64,000 nucleotides of DNA from Paenibacillus sp. MAEPY2. Lineage in GTDB: Bacteria; Bacillota; Bacilli; Paenibacillales; Paenibacillaceae. The stretch's first letter is position 1; each line of letters begins with the position of its first letter. Where the stretch lies: the NCBI RefSeq assembly GCF_000499205.1, contig NZ_AWUK01000006.1, forward strand, positions 169,231 through 233,230. Reading direction: 5' to 3'. Shown piece by piece: positions 27,595 to 36,915 of this stretch. A program made the position numbers and the translations under genes. The notes under the pieces were generated by a model that made no database searches, was not told the DNA's origin, and saw only the letters and a program-made list of their open reading frames with translations.

Positions 27595-28382
27595 ATGGAA
27601 ACGGAAGGTTTACGAAACGTAGAACTGCTTGCTCTGAAGAAACATAAGATTTACAAACAAAGCTTAATCAGGTACCTTGCGCGCTCCATGCTCGCCAGCA
27701 TGTTTATCGGGTTTGGCGTCATCGTGGCGTTCAAAACGGGTAACTTCTTTTATATGGAGAATTCCCCTTTTACATACCCCATGGCTGCCCTCACGTTCGG
27801 CGCGGCAATTATTCTGATCGCTTATGGTGGCGTGATCTGTTCACTGGAAATACGTTCTACTACACCTATGCCGCCTTGCGCAAGAAACTGAAATGGTTCG
27901 AAGTGGTGAAGCTGTGGATTGCAAGTTACAGTGGAAATCTGATGGGTGCGGCGGTCTTTGCTCTGTTGATCTATCTGACGGGACTGTTCGATTCATCTCA
28001 GGTCAATGGTTTTCTGCTGAGTGTCGTAGAGCACAAGATGGAAGCTCCAGCCATGCAGCTCTTTTTCAGGGGCATTTTGTGTAACTGGCTCGTATGTCTG
28101 GCATTCTTTGTGCCGATGTTCATGAAGGAGAATGGTGCGAAAATGTTCGCCATGATGCTCTTTGTCTTCTGCTTCTTCATCTCGGGGTATGAGCACAGCG
28201 TCGCCAATATGTGTACGTTTGCGATTGCGTTGGTATTGAACCATTCGGGGACCATCTCGTTCGGCGGCGTAATCCACAATTTGGTTCCGGTGACACTGGG
28301 CAATCTGGTAGGCGGTGTGCTGCTGATGGGCTTTATGTATTATGCGGTGAACAAACCGTTTCTGGACGAAGAGACACACTAA
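27595..28382 (+). pseudogene. Formate/nitrite transporter (FNT) family channel, frameshifted
   Basis: Reading from ATG 27595 gives an FNT N-terminus (SMLASMFIGFGVIVAFKTGN; FTYPMAALTFGAAIILIAYGG). The frame then breaks at about 27831 just where FNT proteins carry the GGDLFTGN motif. The bases after the break still spell DLFTGNTFYYTYAALRKKLK in another frame, and that frame continues to 28382 with the remaining four helices. One missing G at GGTGGCGTGATC explains it. Restored, the channel has about 263 residues and six helices, the family norm, exporting or importing formate, nitrite or hydrosulfide. Either a sequencing error or a recent null mutation. GGAGG precedes ATG 27595. Confidence 0.8.
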
Positions 28383-28452
28383 TATCTTTAGGCAAAAAAA
28401 TCCTCCTTACTGGCCCGGTCACCTGACCGTGGCTTGCGGTAAGCTAAACCAT

Positions 28453-28502
28453 AAACGCCCCCGCAACCTTTCCATCCTGTGATGAAGGTTGCGGGGGCGT
28501 TT
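28453..28502. terminator. Strong bidirectional terminator
   Basis: Perfect 18-bp arms AAACGCCCCCGCAACCTT (28453-28470) and AAGGTTGCGGGGGCGTTT (28485-28502). It ends the FNT gene on one side and the WXG100 gene on the other. Confidence 0.92.
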
Positions 28503-28586
28503 ATTCATGGGCAGGCCGCTATATGCCAGCCCTCATTTCTACCTGCCTTGTACCCGGAAGGAGGCTACAAGGCTTGGCTCCGTGGC

Positions 28587-29150
28587 TTAGTTGTACTCCC
28601 GCCACGGAATATATTCAATATCGTTGTCACCTCGCGTGACCACGATCATATTCTCGATTTTGCCCGTATCCTTGTTGGTCCGGTAGATCATCGTTCGTGT
28701 CTCGCCTTCTTCCGGCACGGAGAACAGGAATTTGTCCGCAACAAAGGAGGAGCCTAGCCCTGTTGCATGCTCTGTAAAGGCAGGTCCGCTCTTGCTGGTC
28801 AACAATAAGCCGATGCCATAGGCTGTAGCCGTTTGTGCACCTTTGCCAAAGAGATGCTCTCCTTGACTGGTCGTATGGGTTTGCTCCCAATACTCGTATT
28901 TTTCGTATCCTTGTTGTAATCCACCACATTGCCCTGTTTATCCAGGCTGATGCTAGTCGTTTCACCCTTGTCACTTTTCACCTGCATAATCGTTATAAAA
29001 ACGCTCCCGCTCCATTCCGTCCCAATGGCTGCGCATGACACGGATCTGGCTATCCAATATGGACATGAACCCCGACAATTGCTGATGTGCCTGGGCGAAT
29101 TGCCCACTGACTGTATCCAGTTGCTCCGGTGTTACCTTGATCTGTGTCAT
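28587..29150 (-). pseudogene. WXG100 (ESAT-6-like) N-terminus fused to an unknown C-terminal domain, with two compensating frame breaks
   Basis: ATG 29150 (AGGAG eight bases upstream) opens a WXG100 domain: MTQIKVTPEQLDTVSGQFAQ, then the W-x-G turn in SHWDGMERERFYNDYA. That frame stops at 28971. A second frame continues sensibly (VKSDKGETTSISLDKQGNVV), and from about 28927 the original frame resumes (GYEKYEYWEQTHTTSQGEHL) to 28587, ending EYIPWREYN. Removing one G in GCAGGTG and adding one T in GATTAC joins all three into about 187 residues. WXG100 proteins are type VII/ESX secretion substrates or partners. The C-terminal domain is not recognised. Sequencing error at two sites or real decay are both possible. 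Confidence 0.6.
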
Positions 29151-29201
29151 CCTGCACACTCCTCTTCGTCATATCCCATATGTATCGTGATCTAACGACG
29201 A

Positions 29202-29498
29202 TTATCTTGCAGCCTGATCTGCGTTGATCTCCAGATGCAGAAGCGGAAACGGATTACCGGAACCGTCCAACTCGGAACGGCCAATGTGTACAAAACCCAT
29301 TTTCTCGTAGAATCGGGTTGCTCCAGCATTCTGCTCATTGACATCCACCTTGAGGTGACGGCCTTTGATGTTAAGGGTATGGTTAATCAAAAGACGCCCC
29401 AGGCCCTGTCCATGCTGGCTGACATCTATAAACAACATCTCGATAAAGTTATCATCCAAACCAATAAAACCTACGGGTGAAACGATTAACATGTCCAA
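29202..29498 (-). CDS. Short GNAT-family acetyltransferase
   Basis: 98 residues from TTG 29498, which has AGGAG six bases upstream. It contains only the core and C-terminal half of the GNAT fold: EMLFIDVSQHGQGLGRLLIN (acetyl-CoA loop) and GATRFYEKMGFVHIGR. The first strands and helices usual in the family are missing, and the upstream region is AT-rich without an extension in any frame. Either a naturally short member or a truncated gene with a fortuitous start. Substrate unknown. Confidence 0.75.
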   Translation of the reverse strand: MDMLIVSPVGFIGLDDNFIEMLFIDVSQHGQGLGRLLINHTLNIKGRHLKVDVNEQNAGATRFYEKMGFVHIGRSELDGSGNPFPLLHLEINADQAAR

Positions 29499-29686
29499 CG
29501 TATTCTCCTTTTCTAGAAAACGATTATGTAAATATTCAATCCTTCGATTGGACTTGTTTAATAATCAAATTTTATGTAATTTCATTTAAATTTTACCATA
29601 CCCCACACTCAATCTGTACCCACCATTGCCAATCTTGAGTCAACTTTTCACTGCTATTTGAGCATTTCTCACCAAAAAACAGAAGT

Positions 29687-29728
29687 AAAAGGCAGCTAAA
29701 GTCACCTTGGACGGGTGCTTCAGCTGCC
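29687..29728 (-). terminator. Terminator of the DUF4132 operon
   Basis: Minus-strand GGCAGCTGAAG ... CTTTAGCTGCC followed by TTTTACTT. It lies about 70 bases past the stop at 29800. Confidence 0.8.
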
Positions 29729-29799
29729 TGCTGTTCAAAAGTCACTCCACTTCGCCAACCGAGTACTACTTGGCTACAGCATCATCTCAACATTTCTAA

Positions 29800-32700
29800 T
29801 CAATGCTGCAGTTGTGCAAGGATTTGTGGGTCCTTGATCTTCTTGTCATCAGCCAATAACATCACTTTGGATAGAATCTCAGCCGTTCTCGGATCTTCAT
29901 CGAGGAATGGCAAGAAAATTCTGCCCCGGTGCTGACTATGCACAGGTACGATATGAAGCGCTCCCGTCGCCTGTTTGAACACATTGCCGCTGCCAAGATG
30001 AACGGCATACTCGCCCAGTTCACCATCAATTCGTGCGTAATTTCCATCGAGTCGTACGTTATCGACCTTCAACAGACGCAGCGACTCATTCACAATCACA
30101 TGACGCATCTCTATCGTGGTCAAGCTGGCTTCCGGATCTACTCCGCCAACATGCGCAACGCTAACCACCAAATCAATGTCACGCATGACTTCCGAGAAGA
30201 AGACTGGCGGTACATCTTTTAACGCGACAGGTTTATAAGTTTTCCGATCATAGAACTGCACCGTCTCCAGCGTAGGCGCTTCTGTATCTGCGGGTGAGAA
30301 CCAGTCTGCCATAGCATAGAGATTGGCAATCAGATTATGCTCATAGCTTACCTTTTGCAGTCCTTCCTCATAGCTGACGGTCCATTGACGTCCTTTAAGC
30401 AGAGCAACTGCTTTTTTCGGCTGAATCTGATAACCTGCATACCGACGGGATACCGTTCCATTAGCCAGCTCATCCTCATTTGGAAGATAGAGTTCACGGA
30501 ACACCTGCTTGAATGGCTGACGTTCCTGACGGTTGAACAGATCTCGTTGGAATTCACTCCAGCTTCCACTCTGGAACAGATGCAATGGATGCGCAATCAG
30601 TAGGCGATCATGTGCCGCCAAGGTTTGAATCGTACTTGTCGAATCATCCGAAGCCGGAGTAAACAGTCCACCAGACGTTACATCGAATCTTCCAAGTTTG
30701 TCATCTGCTTGGAACACAAGCGTGCGAACCAGGGGACGAAGAACCGGATTCTGCAACAGACTTGAAACTTCTTCACTTGTAAAGGAAGTTCCTGCGGTCA
30801 TGGAACGCTCCAATTCCTGTCTTGCCCGGCGATACTGATCAACCAGATCCGTCTTTAATTCCTTCAATTCGGCGATGTATCCATCTTTCTTGAATCGGGC
30901 AGGTACAGACTTGAGTGTTTTCCCTTTGCTTACGATGAGCAGTTCCGGCTGGCCTTCTTCATCAATGACCAATTGAGCTGTGGTCGCCTCATCCAGTTCA
31001 TGGGGCTCAAAATAGGACTTCATCTCATCCAGCTTGCGAGCTTCCATATCCCACATCAGCCGGGTAACATCAACATATCCCGCATTACGAGCAAGGTTGC
31101 CCAGCGCAATCTGGGATACCAGACCTTCACTGGCCCGGCGCTGTGCGCCAAACTGCTTGCTCTGCATCAGGAACTTCTGAATGAAGTCGTATCGCTCGCG
31201 CAGATCCTGTTCCTTTTCTTCTGCAAACGGAATCAGGCTGTAGGTCAACAAATGATCCTTATTGCGCTTTTCTTCCACGGACTCACGCATGTCCTCTAAT
31301 TTCAGCTTACCTAGTGCCGCATCCGCGAACAATTGTGATCTGCGGTGATTGGCTCCCCCGGAGATGTATTTAGCACAATCGTAAAGCAGACTGAACCGCT
31401 CCTCACCAACGGCCTCATATGCCTCCTCGAACCAGGCAATATCAAATGCGCCTTCATTGAAGTCCTGTGGCGTGATTGGGGAATAATGCGCCACGATCGT
31501 TTCTTTCTCAGCAGTGAATCGTTCATTGATATGAGCATGGAAGTACCAGGCTGCACTGCGCAGACCTTCCCATCCCAGATGCTTCGCAACAATCTCCATC
31601 CATTGCGGCGCATACATCGCGGCTTCCAGGAGCTTCTTCTCCTGGATGGGATGCTTCGCCAGCAATTGTCCCAGCAACACTTCGTCCTCTCCATCACGCG
31701 GATGGCATACCTGAATTAGATGGCTGAACGTTTCTTTACGTGTCGTATTGTCACCGTAGCTGTAGATATATCCACGGACAAAGGTATCCTGATCCATAGC
31801 AGCAACAAGATGCACCCAATGCTCCATCCCTTCAATGCGCTCAAGCTTCATCGCCAGGGTACTTACTTCTGTAGAGAGCTCTCCTCGGGTCAGCTCAATC
31901 TCCAGAATTCGTTCAACAACTGTTCTTCGCAGTTCTGCTAACACCGATTTCTCTGCAATCCAGTCATTTCGACTGGATGTCAATTCCCGAATAAACAGAG
32001 CACGGGATTCTCCCACAAGCAGCTGCTTGTAGACTTCCTGTGCATCAATGAAGCCCAGTTCATAGGCACGCAGGTAATCATTCAGAGTGAGGAAGGAGCC
32101 TCGGTTACTGTCCTTATTTAATTGGTCGAATTGGCTTAGCGTCTGGAAATACCGTTTGAAACTGTTATCGTCATGTACACGATCCCGCACAATATAGAAC
32201 CATGGACCAGACAAGAGAGCGAGCATGCCCGATTCCTTTTCCATTTGTTCCTCAGGCATCATTTTCATCAACGCATACAGTGTCCGCTCAGCAATTTCAA
32301 ATGTATCTGACCTATCACTGTCCTCATAAATAGCCTCAATCAGCGTTTTCACCTGATCTGCGTAACGAAGCTCACTGACCACCTTTTTCATGTCCTGGAT
32401 ATGCTGAACAGGATAGACCTCTTCAGCAAATTCCTTACGCCAGCCTTCCAGCAGCCAGTGTTTCTCCAATTCACCATATTCGTATACGGTGGAATAGTAT
32501 CGGTAATAATCATCCAGCTTCTTGTTCAGATCCTCCAAACGAATCGCGAACAACATTTGCAGCAGTTCCTTACTATCCAGACCACTCTTCTGCACATATT
32601 CCCCCCATATATTATGGAGAGGGAATTGCTCCAATAACACTACATCCTGCCGCTGATCGTAAGGGATGTAGACCACAGGGCGCAAAGTCGCACCTACAAG

Positions 32701-34785
32701 CAAGGTTTCTTTGTAGCCCGCGTAATATTCAGCCTCATATTCATGGTCTCTGTGCTCATATAGCAACGCATCCAAACCTTCAAGAAACTGCTTCGCTTTT
32801 TCTAGAGAAAGGGTAAAAACATCCTTTGGCTTGAAGCCACCGAGATCACGTTCCTCATGAAGCAGTGGATTTTCCCAAGAAGGATCATACAAGCCGAATC
32901 CATTAGCCGCCGTATATCTGCTGCTCTGCTCTGTAAGCTTATCCAGCAGCTTTTGCTCCTTGGCCGTTGGTTTCTTGATGAGCTCTATTAATGGTTGCAT
33001 CTGCTCCTGCTGCTCCGAGCGCTGTGGATCTGCGGAGACCTCGGTCAACAGTTCCAGTGCGCCCAATCGCTGCAGTTCGCTTTTGGATTGAAGGAGTCGT
33101 TTCAGTGATACCATCAGCTGATCTGCTGGCTGAAGCAGCATTACCTGAATGATCTTCTGACGCAGCGTTCCCGTTTTCAGCTTCAGCAACGCCTCCATTT
33201 GCAGCAGCTCTTCAACCGTCAGCGTCAACAGCTTCGCTTTGATCAGAGCATTCTCACGATTGTTCATGCTTTTATCCGACAAGCTGTCAAAAATAAACTG
33301 TCTTTGTACTTCAATCTCGGGGTGATGGACAAACTGGGACAACAATTCCCCTCGCAAATCCGGGCTTAGCTTGTCCTTGAGTGCAATAACCTCGCCAATC
33401 CATTCCGGGTCCATGTCGTACGCAGCAAGGTACAGCATTTTTTTCACTACATCATCTGGATCGATGCGATATTGAACAAATTCAAGAACCCCGGATGGTC
33501 CACCATCGCCTCCCTGCGGAATGTGGGTCAGCATTTGTTTGAACAGATCGAAGTCACGCCGACGCACGGCTTTATCTTCAAAAACAGACAGTGGCCAGAC
33601 ATGAACACTCCGTTGATTCTCTCCATTTTCAAAGCTCCAGTTAAACATGTACATGGCATCGTAATTCTCAATCACCCAATGTAGTAATTCCAGATCCTGT
33701 ACTTCAAGATACTGACGTGCGATATGTAACCGCAGCCCTCTGTTCTGACTGTTTGCGAGCACGTATTGTGCAACAATTTGCTGATATGCTTGTCCGTGAT
33801 CCATGATCTGGATGACTTTTCGCTCCAGTTCCTTCTCTTCGATGACAGCCGTTGCCCAAAGACTAATAAACAATTGGTTTGCATTGGCACTTTGCTGCCA
33901 TTCCTCTCGAACCGCAGGATCAGTCAATGCTTGATGCGCTTGGGTGATGAGCTGCACAGCAACACGCTGATTCGCCGCTTCAATTCCGATCCCTGTCCAT
34001 ACAGCGAGCGCTCTCACCACCGAACTGAACCGAATCAGGTTGTTGTCGATAATTATTTTTAATATGTATATATACGCCTCAAGTGTTCCTTCATCCATCC
34101 GTTCCACAATGCTCTGGCGCAAACCCTCCTGCAGCCTTGCTGCAATCAGCAATTCCCCAACCATCTGGTAAGCATCCACCTGATCGCTCATAAAGATACC
34201 CTTAATCATCTCAGTGGTCAGCAATGCATTCTGATTGTCGCCATAGATAATATCATGCAGTGCCTGCTTCATATCGCCGGTTTCATGATCCAGTTCATAG
34301 GCAATGCAATCCGGTATAACAGCTCTGATCTCATGAAGATAATCAAACTTGTACTCCCGCATGGATACATACTCGTTCAGAGAGAAGCCATGCATCTCTA
34401 TGCGGAACAAGGCGATCATTTTACGAAAAACCTGTCCAATATGCTGTTCGGGATCGATCGTACGAAAAGGTCTGCGCTCATAATTTTTGCTATAAGGAAA
34501 ATTCGCGGCACGTTCTGCAATGTAGCGGAACCTCGCCAGAAATGGTTCGCTGACCAGATGTTCCAGCACATCCAGCAATGGACGGAACAATGGAGCTTGC
34601 ATCTCAGCGGCCAAACGTTTCAATAGTACATCTGCATTCAAATAGGCCTTTTCGTCTTCGCGCAAATAGGTGAATCCAGCCATCTCTGCAACATAGCCGG
34701 CGAGTTCCTGCTCCACATCATTCAGCGATTTCACTTTTTCCTGCAACGCTTGTTGATACTGTTGAACTTTATCTTCCTGATTCAT
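29800..34785 (-). CDS. Giant DUF4132/DUF5724-family protein
   Basis: About 1661 residues with no signal peptide or membrane segment, so cytoplasmic. Mostly helical, with HEAT-like stretches through the middle (for example LSPDLRGELLSQFVHHPEIE). The C-terminal 400 residues are the DUF4132 core, related to E. coli MolR/YehI, with segments such as LFTPASDDSTSTIQTLAAHD and FKQVFRELYLPNEDELANGT. No enzymatic activity is established for the family. Start ATG 34785 is preceded by GGAGGAG eight bases upstream, within the tail of the upstream small gene's transcript; an upstream GTG is less likely. It is translated after a small partner gene whose stop is 23 bases away. Confidence 0.75.
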   Translation of the reverse strand: MNQEDKVQQYQQALQEKVKSLNDVEQELAGYVAEMAGFTYLREDEKAYLNADVLLKRLAAEMQAPLFRPLLDVLEHLVSEPFLARFRYIAERAANFPYSKNYERRPFRTIDPEQHIGQVFRKMIALFRIEMHGFSLNEYVSMREYKFDYLHEIRAVIPDCIAYELDHETGDMKQALHDIIYGDNQNALLTTEMIKGIFMSDQVDAYQMVGELLIAARLQEGLRQSIVERMDEGTLEAYIYILKIIIDNNLIRFSSVVRALAVWTGIGIEAANQRVAVQLITQAHQALTDPAVREEWQQSANANQLFISLWATAVIEEKELERKVIQIMDHGQAYQQIVAQYVLANSQNRGLRLHIARQYLEVQDLELLHWVIENYDAMYMFNWSFENGENQRSVHVWPLSVFEDKAVRRRDFDLFKQMLTHIPQGGDGGPSGVLEFVQYRIDPDDVVKKMLYLAAYDMDPEWIGEVIALKDKLSPDLRGELLSQFVHHPEIEVQRQFIFDSLSDKSMNNRENALIKAKLLTLTVEELLQMEALLKLKTGTLRQKIIQVMLLQPADQLMVSLKRLLQSKSELQRLGALELLTEVSADPQRSEQQEQMQPLIELIKKPTAKEQKLLDKLTEQSSRYTAANGFGLYDPSWENPLLHEERDLGGFKPKDVFTLSLEKAKQFLEGLDALLYEHRDHEYEAEYYAGYKETLLVGATLRPVVYIPYDQRQDVVLLEQFPLHNIWGEYVQKSGLDSKELLQMLFAIRLEDLNKKLDDYYRYYSTVYEYGELEKHWLLEGWRKEFAEEVYPVQHIQDMKKVVSELRYADQVKTLIEAIYEDSDRSDTFEIAERTLYALMKMMPEEQMEKESGMLALLSGPWFYIVRDRVHDDNSFKRYFQTLSQFDQLNKDSNRGSFLTLNDYLRAYELGFIDAQEVYKQLLVGESRALFIRELTSSRNDWIAEKSVLAELRRTVVERILEIELTRGELSTEVSTLAMKLERIEGMEHWVHLVAAMDQDTFVRGYIYSYGDNTTRKETFSHLIQVCHPRDGEDEVLLGQLLAKHPIQEKKLLEAAMYAPQWMEIVAKHLGWEGLRSAAWYFHAHINERFTAEKETIVAHYSPITPQDFNEGAFDIAWFEEAYEAVGEERFSLLYDCAKYISGGANHRRSQLFADAALGKLKLEDMRESVEEKRNKDHLLTYSLIPFAEEKEQDLRERYDFIQKFLMQSKQFGAQRRASEGLVSQIALGNLARNAGYVDVTRLMWDMEARKLDEMKSYFEPHELDEATTAQLVIDEEGQPELLIVSKGKTLKSVPARFKKDGYIAELKELKTDLVDQYRRARQELERSMTAGTSFTSEEVSSLLQNPVLRPLVRTLVFQADDKLGRFDVTSGGLFTPASDDSTSTIQTLAAHDRLLIAHPLHLFQSGSWSEFQRDLFNRQERQPFKQVFRELYLPNEDELANGTVSRRYAGYQIQPKKAVALLKGRQWTVSYEEGLQKVSYEHNLIANLYAMADWFSPADTEAPTLETVQFYDRKTYKPVALKDVPPVFFSEVMRDIDLVVSVAHVGGVDPEASLTTIEMRHVIVNESLRLLKVDNVRLDGNYARIDGELGEYAVHLGSGNVFKQATGALHIVPVHSQHRGRIFLPFLDEDPRTAEILSKVMLLADDKKIKDPQILAQLQH

Positions 34786-34808
34786 TCCATTCTCCTCCTC
34801 GTCACTCT

Positions 34809-35228
34809 CTACCACAGACGCCCGGCAAGCATGGTAAAACGGATAAATACCACGTTATCGTCTTCCTGTATAATCAACGGCTCATCCAGTCCCTGCAACT
34901 CTTCATCATTGAGAAACACTTTGAATAACCCATCTTCATATGCGGTTATAGCTGTATCCATGGCGCCTTCTATATCAGGAACCCCTTCGTTGTAAATCGC
35001 GCCAAAGCCAACTTTGCCTGCTTCCCCCTGCTCCTGAATGTCCTCTGGCATCAGGTAGGCAAGCCATTCCGCTTCATTATTCTTGTCCTGAAGAGCCTTG
35101 AGTTGCTGAGCCACCATGTTCTTAATAAGCTGTCTCAGCGTATCGGTTGTTTCCGGAAGTTCAGCAGCTTGTTTGGCAAGTGCCGGCTTGCGTTTCCCCA
35201 GACTTTTCACCGTAATCCACACGTTCAC
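34809..35228 (-). CDS. Small conserved partner of the DUF4132 protein
   Basis: 139 residues from GTG 35228, with AGGAGG seven bases upstream. Acidic, soluble, no recognisable domain. Visible features are a basic N-terminus (MNVWITVKSLGKRKPALAKQ), a helical middle (DTLRQLIKNMVAQQLKALQD) and a beta-like C-terminus (DGLFKVFLNDEELQGLDEPL). It precedes the DUF4132 gene by 23 bases, so the two are co-expressed and probably work together. I do not assign a function. Confidence 0.7.
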   Translation of the reverse strand: MNVWITVKSLGKRKPALAKQAAELPETTDTLRQLIKNMVAQQLKALQDKNNEAEWLAYLMPEDIQEQGEAGKVGFGAIYNEGVPDIEGAMDTAITAYEDGLFKVFLNDEELQGLDEPLIIQEDDNVVFIRFTMLAGRLW

Positions 35229-35487
35229 TGCGTTCCCTCCTATGTATAGCTTTATGTTAGAAGAAGCCTCTATTCGCCCTTATATCTATACCACCAGGGA
35301 AAATGGACCAAACTTAAGCTTCGTCCTATTTCGTTTTTCATTTAAATATGCGTACATATGTGCCCCTATTGAACATTCTAACGAATATCACGACCATATT
35401 CATGGGCCAATCCTCATATTTACATGCAACTAGCGAACTAATGACCTATATAGCACTTTCACAGCCGGATCAGTCTTCCCGCAGCAA

Positions 35488-35530
35488 ATAAAAAGAGAAC
35501 AGTGCGCCCTCGGACAGTCACTGTTCTCTG
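35488..35530 (-). terminator. fabF terminator
   Basis: AGAGAACAGTG and CACTGTTCTCT arms, followed on the minus strand by TTTTTATTTG. Confidence 0.88.
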
Positions 35531-35534
35531 TATG

Positions 35535-36773
35535 TTAAGATGAATATTTCTGCAAAATAATAACCGCATTATGACCACCAAAGCCAAATGAGTTGGACAT
35601 CCCAATCTGCATATCAGCTTCTCGTGCAACGTTGGGTACATAATCGAGATCACATTCCGGGTCGCCCTGCTCTTGATTGATCGTCGGTGGAATGATGCCG
35701 CTACGCAAGCTTTGAATGAGTGATATGGCTTCCGCCCCACCAGCCGCACCCAGCATATGCCCGGTCATCGATTTGTTTGCCGTTACCGGAATATCATAAG
35801 CTTTTGCACCGAACAGCTGCTTAATCGCTTTGGTTTCGGAGAGATCACCCGCCTCCGTACTGGTGGCATGAGCATTAATGACATCAATCTCATGCGGTTG
35901 AAGCTGCGCATCTGCCAGAGCAGCTTTCATGGCCAAGTAGGCTCCACGCCCTTCCGGATGGGTGGCCACCATATGATACGCGTCTGAACTAGCACCATAT
36001 CCAACGATCTCCGCAAGGATGTTTGCGCCTCTAGCGAGGGCGTGAGATAGGGACTCCACAACCAGAACCCCAGCGCCCTCAGCCATGACAAAACCGTCTC
36101 TGCCTGCATCAAATGGGCGGCTCGCTCCTTCATACGCTTCGTTTCGTGTAGATAGCGCCGTTGCATTACCGAAGCTTGCCAGCGATACTTCGGTGACAGC
36201 AGCCTCCGTCCCGCCAGCAAATATCACATCTGCCCCACCGTGACGAATCAGCCGGAAAGCCTCACCTATCGCGGTATTACCGATCGAACAGGCTGTCACT
36301 GGCGAGAGAGTGGGGCCCCAACAGCCAAACCTCATGCTCACCATGGCCGCAGCCATATTGGATATCATCATGGGCACCAGTGTTGGACTGACTCGTGCAG
36401 GCCCACGTTCAGACAGGAGTTTGCCTTGTTCCATCAGGGTCTGTATTCCGCCAATGCCGGAACCGATATATACGCCAACTCGCTCCCTGTCCACATGATC
36501 CATCACAAGACCGGAGTCAGCCAGAGCCTGATCTGCTGCCGCAACAGCAAATTGCACGAACCGATCCATACGCCGTGCTTCCTTTCGTCCAAACCGTGCC
36601 TCTCCGTCAAAATCACGGACCACTCCTGCTATCTTCGTTTTGTAGGACGTTGTGTCGAACGCCTCAATAGGCGAAACTCCTGATTTGCCTTCCACCAATC
36701 CATTCCAAAATGTATGCACATCATTCCCCAAAGGAGAGATAATCCCCATTCCAGTAATAACTACACGTTCCAT
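35535..36773 (-). CDS. fabF: Beta-ketoacyl-ACP synthase II
   Basis: 412 residues, the usual FabF length. It condenses malonyl-ACP with acyl-ACP in fatty acid elongation. The nucleophile Cys162 is in PVTACSIGNTAIGEA; the two catalytic histidines are in NAHATSTEAGD and NKSMTGHMLGAAGGAE. AAGGAGG lies seven bases before ATG 36773. It stands outside any fab cluster, so it is probably an extra condensing enzyme rather than the housekeeping copy. It is divergent from an MmyB-type regulator, a family whose sensor domain binds fatty acids, which would fit feedback control of this gene. Confidence 0.9.
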   Translation of the reverse strand: MERVVITGMGIISPLGNDVHTFWNGLVEGKSGVSPIEAFDTTSYKTKIAGVVRDFDGEARFGRKEARRMDRFVQFAVAAADQALADSGLVMDHVDRERVGVYIGSGIGGIQTLMEQGKLLSERGPARVSPTLVPMMISNMAAAMVSMRFGCWGPTLSPVTACSIGNTAIGEAFRLIRHGGADVIFAGGTEAAVTEVSLASFGNATALSTRNEAYEGASRPFDAGRDGFVMAEGAGVLVVESLSHALARGANILAEIVGYGASSDAYHMVATHPEGRGAYLAMKAALADAQLQPHEIDVINAHATSTEAGDLSETKAIKQLFGAKAYDIPVTANKSMTGHMLGAAGGAEAISLIQSLRSGIIPPTINQEQGDPECDLDYVPNVAREADMQIGMSNSFGFGGHNAVIILQKYSS

Positions 36774-36851
36774 AATGCATCCTCCTTCAGTGCTCTTTCC
36801 ATACTTGTTTCGTTCAGTTATGCACTTATATTGCCATTCGTATTATCCTAT

Positions 36852-36880
36852 TACAAGTTGTCAAATATAATAGTATAATG
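36852..36880 (+). promoter_or_regulatory. Predicted promoter of the MmyB-type regulator
   Basis: TTACAA, 17-base spacer, TATAAT, ending 35 bases before ATG 36916, inside the 142-base fabF/regulator spacer. Confidence 0.6.
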
Positions 36881-36915
36881 ACTACCATGATAAACTCAGG
36901 ATTGAAGGTGATGGC

